Shown: piece after piece, positions 63,435 through 64,000 of the stretch
How the letters are laid out: every line of letters starts with the position of its first letter
How positions within the stretch are numbered: the first letter of the stretch is position 1
Origin: Salegentibacter sp. 24
GTDB taxonomy: Bacteria; Bacteroidota; Bacteroidia; Flavobacteriales; Flavobacteriaceae
Length of the DNA: 64,000 nucleotides
Reading direction: 5' to 3'
Assembly: GCF_004362395.1 (NCBI RefSeq)
Contig: NZ_SNWE01000006.1
Location: forward strand, 62,001 to 126,000
Notes under the pieces: generated by a model
Databases searched by the model: none
What the model saw: the letters and a program-made list of their open reading frames with translations, nothing else
What the model was told of the DNA's origin: nothing
Translations under genes and position numbers: made by a program

Positions 63435-64000
63435 TTGGTCAGAAAAAGAAAACCCGAAATAGTAGTCATATCAGACGTTCACCTTGGAACCTATGGATCT
63501 CATGCCACGGAATTATGCGAATACCTGGAAAGCATTCAGCCGGAAAAACTGATATTAAACGGAGATTTTATCGATATCTGGCAATTCAGAAAAAGTTTTT
63601 TTCCAAAAGCGCACCTTGAAGTAATAAAAAAAATAATTGACCTTAGCACCAAAGGTACAAAGGTCATATATATTACAGGAAATCACGATGAATTCCTGAG
63701 AAAGTTCAGCGATACCCAAATTGGGGATCTACTCATTACCGATAAGTATGTTCTCAATTTAGACGGGAAAAAAGCCTGGTTTTTTCACGGTGACGTGTTT
63801 GATGTAGGTATACAGAAGGCAAAATGGATCGCTAAACTTGGGGGTTGGGGCTATGATTTATTGATTATACTAAATCGCTTACTGAATTGGATTTTAATAA
63901 AAATGGGGAAAAAGAAATATTCCCTTTCGAAAAAAATTAAAGACAGTGTTAAAAATGCCGGAAAATTTATAGCCAGTTTTGAAAAAACAGTTTCAGATCT
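63435..64000 (+). CDS. UDP-2,3-diacylglucosamine diphosphatase-like phosphoesterase (cut by window end)
   Basis: At least 188 residues of a calcineurin-like phosphoesterase of the LpxH type, which cleaves UDP-diacylglucosamine in lipid A synthesis. Metal motifs: VISDVHLGTYG (DxH), LNGDFIDIWQF (GDxxD), TGNHDEFL (GNHD) and FFHGDVFD. The only start between the upstream stop codon and these motifs is TTG 63435. The C-terminal part lies beyond the window. Confidence 0.85.
   Translation, partial: MVRKRKPEIVVISDVHLGTYGSHATELCEYLESIQPEKLILNGDFIDIWQFRKSFFPKAHLEVIKKIIDLSTKGTKVIYITGNHDEFLRKFSDTQIGDLLITDKYVLNLDGKKAWFFHGDVFDVGIQKAKWIAKLGGWGYDLLIILNRLLNWILIKMGKKKYSLSKKIKDSVKNAGKFIASFEKTVSD

Noticed and set aside
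1-64000. CRISPR arrays, tRNA or rRNA genes, intact insertion sequences
   Set aside because: No regularly spaced repeats, cloverleaf-like tRNA sequence, rRNA motif or transposase with terminal repeats was seen by eye; only an integrase fragment is present.

Overview
The window looks like chromosomal DNA from a marine-type flavobacterium (Bacteroidetes, Flavobacteriaceae); I cannot name the genus from sequence alone. The signs are low GC, a type IX secretion type B sorting domain, a fused alpha/beta 2-oxoacid dehydrogenase E1, an Aquifex-type aconitase, several proteins from Bacteroidetes-typical families, and TAnnTTTG-like -7 boxes with weak Shine-Dalgarno sites. No rRNA, tRNA, CRISPR array or intact mobile element was seen. 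Genes are densely packed, and rho-independent terminators separate many of the units.

Layout. 0-9 kb: end of galE, a 50-aa Pmp3/YqaE membrane peptide, two membrane proteins, then an arsenic block (ArsR, Acr3, ArsO-like flavoenzyme) flanked by two short-chain dehydrogenases and a CurA-type reductase. 9-15 kb: FUSC transporter-like protein plus DUF6155-like protein, a T9SS-secreted protein, and an MFS transporter broken by a one-base homopolymer shift. 15-25 kb: cysE-cysM, a Crp/Fnr regulator with a Cys/His-rich insert, an SF2 helicase, large catalase KatE and PBP1A. 25-30.6 kb: a minus-strand unit of three very small ORFs (two clearly paralogous), SdiA-regulated-like and TVP38 proteins, cold-shock protein, DEAD-box helicase, VF530 protein, a 37-aa membrane peptide and a J-domain/KTSC protein.

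30.7-36.3 kb is the most accessory-looking part. A tyrosine-recombinase fragment runs tail to tail into a truncated carboxymuconolactone decarboxylase gene. That gene ends a five-gene operon (aldo/keto reductase, alpha/beta hydrolase, cupin, flavodoxin, decarboxylase) whose products all carry export signals. A divergent AraC regulator faces the operon, and two perfect 12-bp repeats spaced 21 bp apart lie between them.

37-40.7 kb holds a ribosome hibernation factor, an unusual aconitase and a degenerate metallo-beta-lactamase-fold protein. 40.7-47 kb is the standout: a tightly coupled operon with FAD oxidoreductase, methyltransferase, type III polyketide synthase, Y-x6-K reductase, dehydratase, ketosynthase, acyl carrier protein and phosphopantetheinyl transferase. 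It reads as a phenolic-lipid-like pathway with its own type II fatty-acid module; I do not recognise the product. 47-64 kb is mostly housekeeping and envelope genes: OmpA-like, lipocalin-like and DUF1328 proteins, E1 dehydrogenase, a 2OG-Fe(II) oxygenase, SUI1, DUF1835, nucleoside phosphorylase, Ppk1 coupled to a soluble NMT1/THI5-like protein, Ung, MutS2, a DCC protein, a dicarboxylate symporter, AroC and the start of an LpxH-like phosphoesterase.
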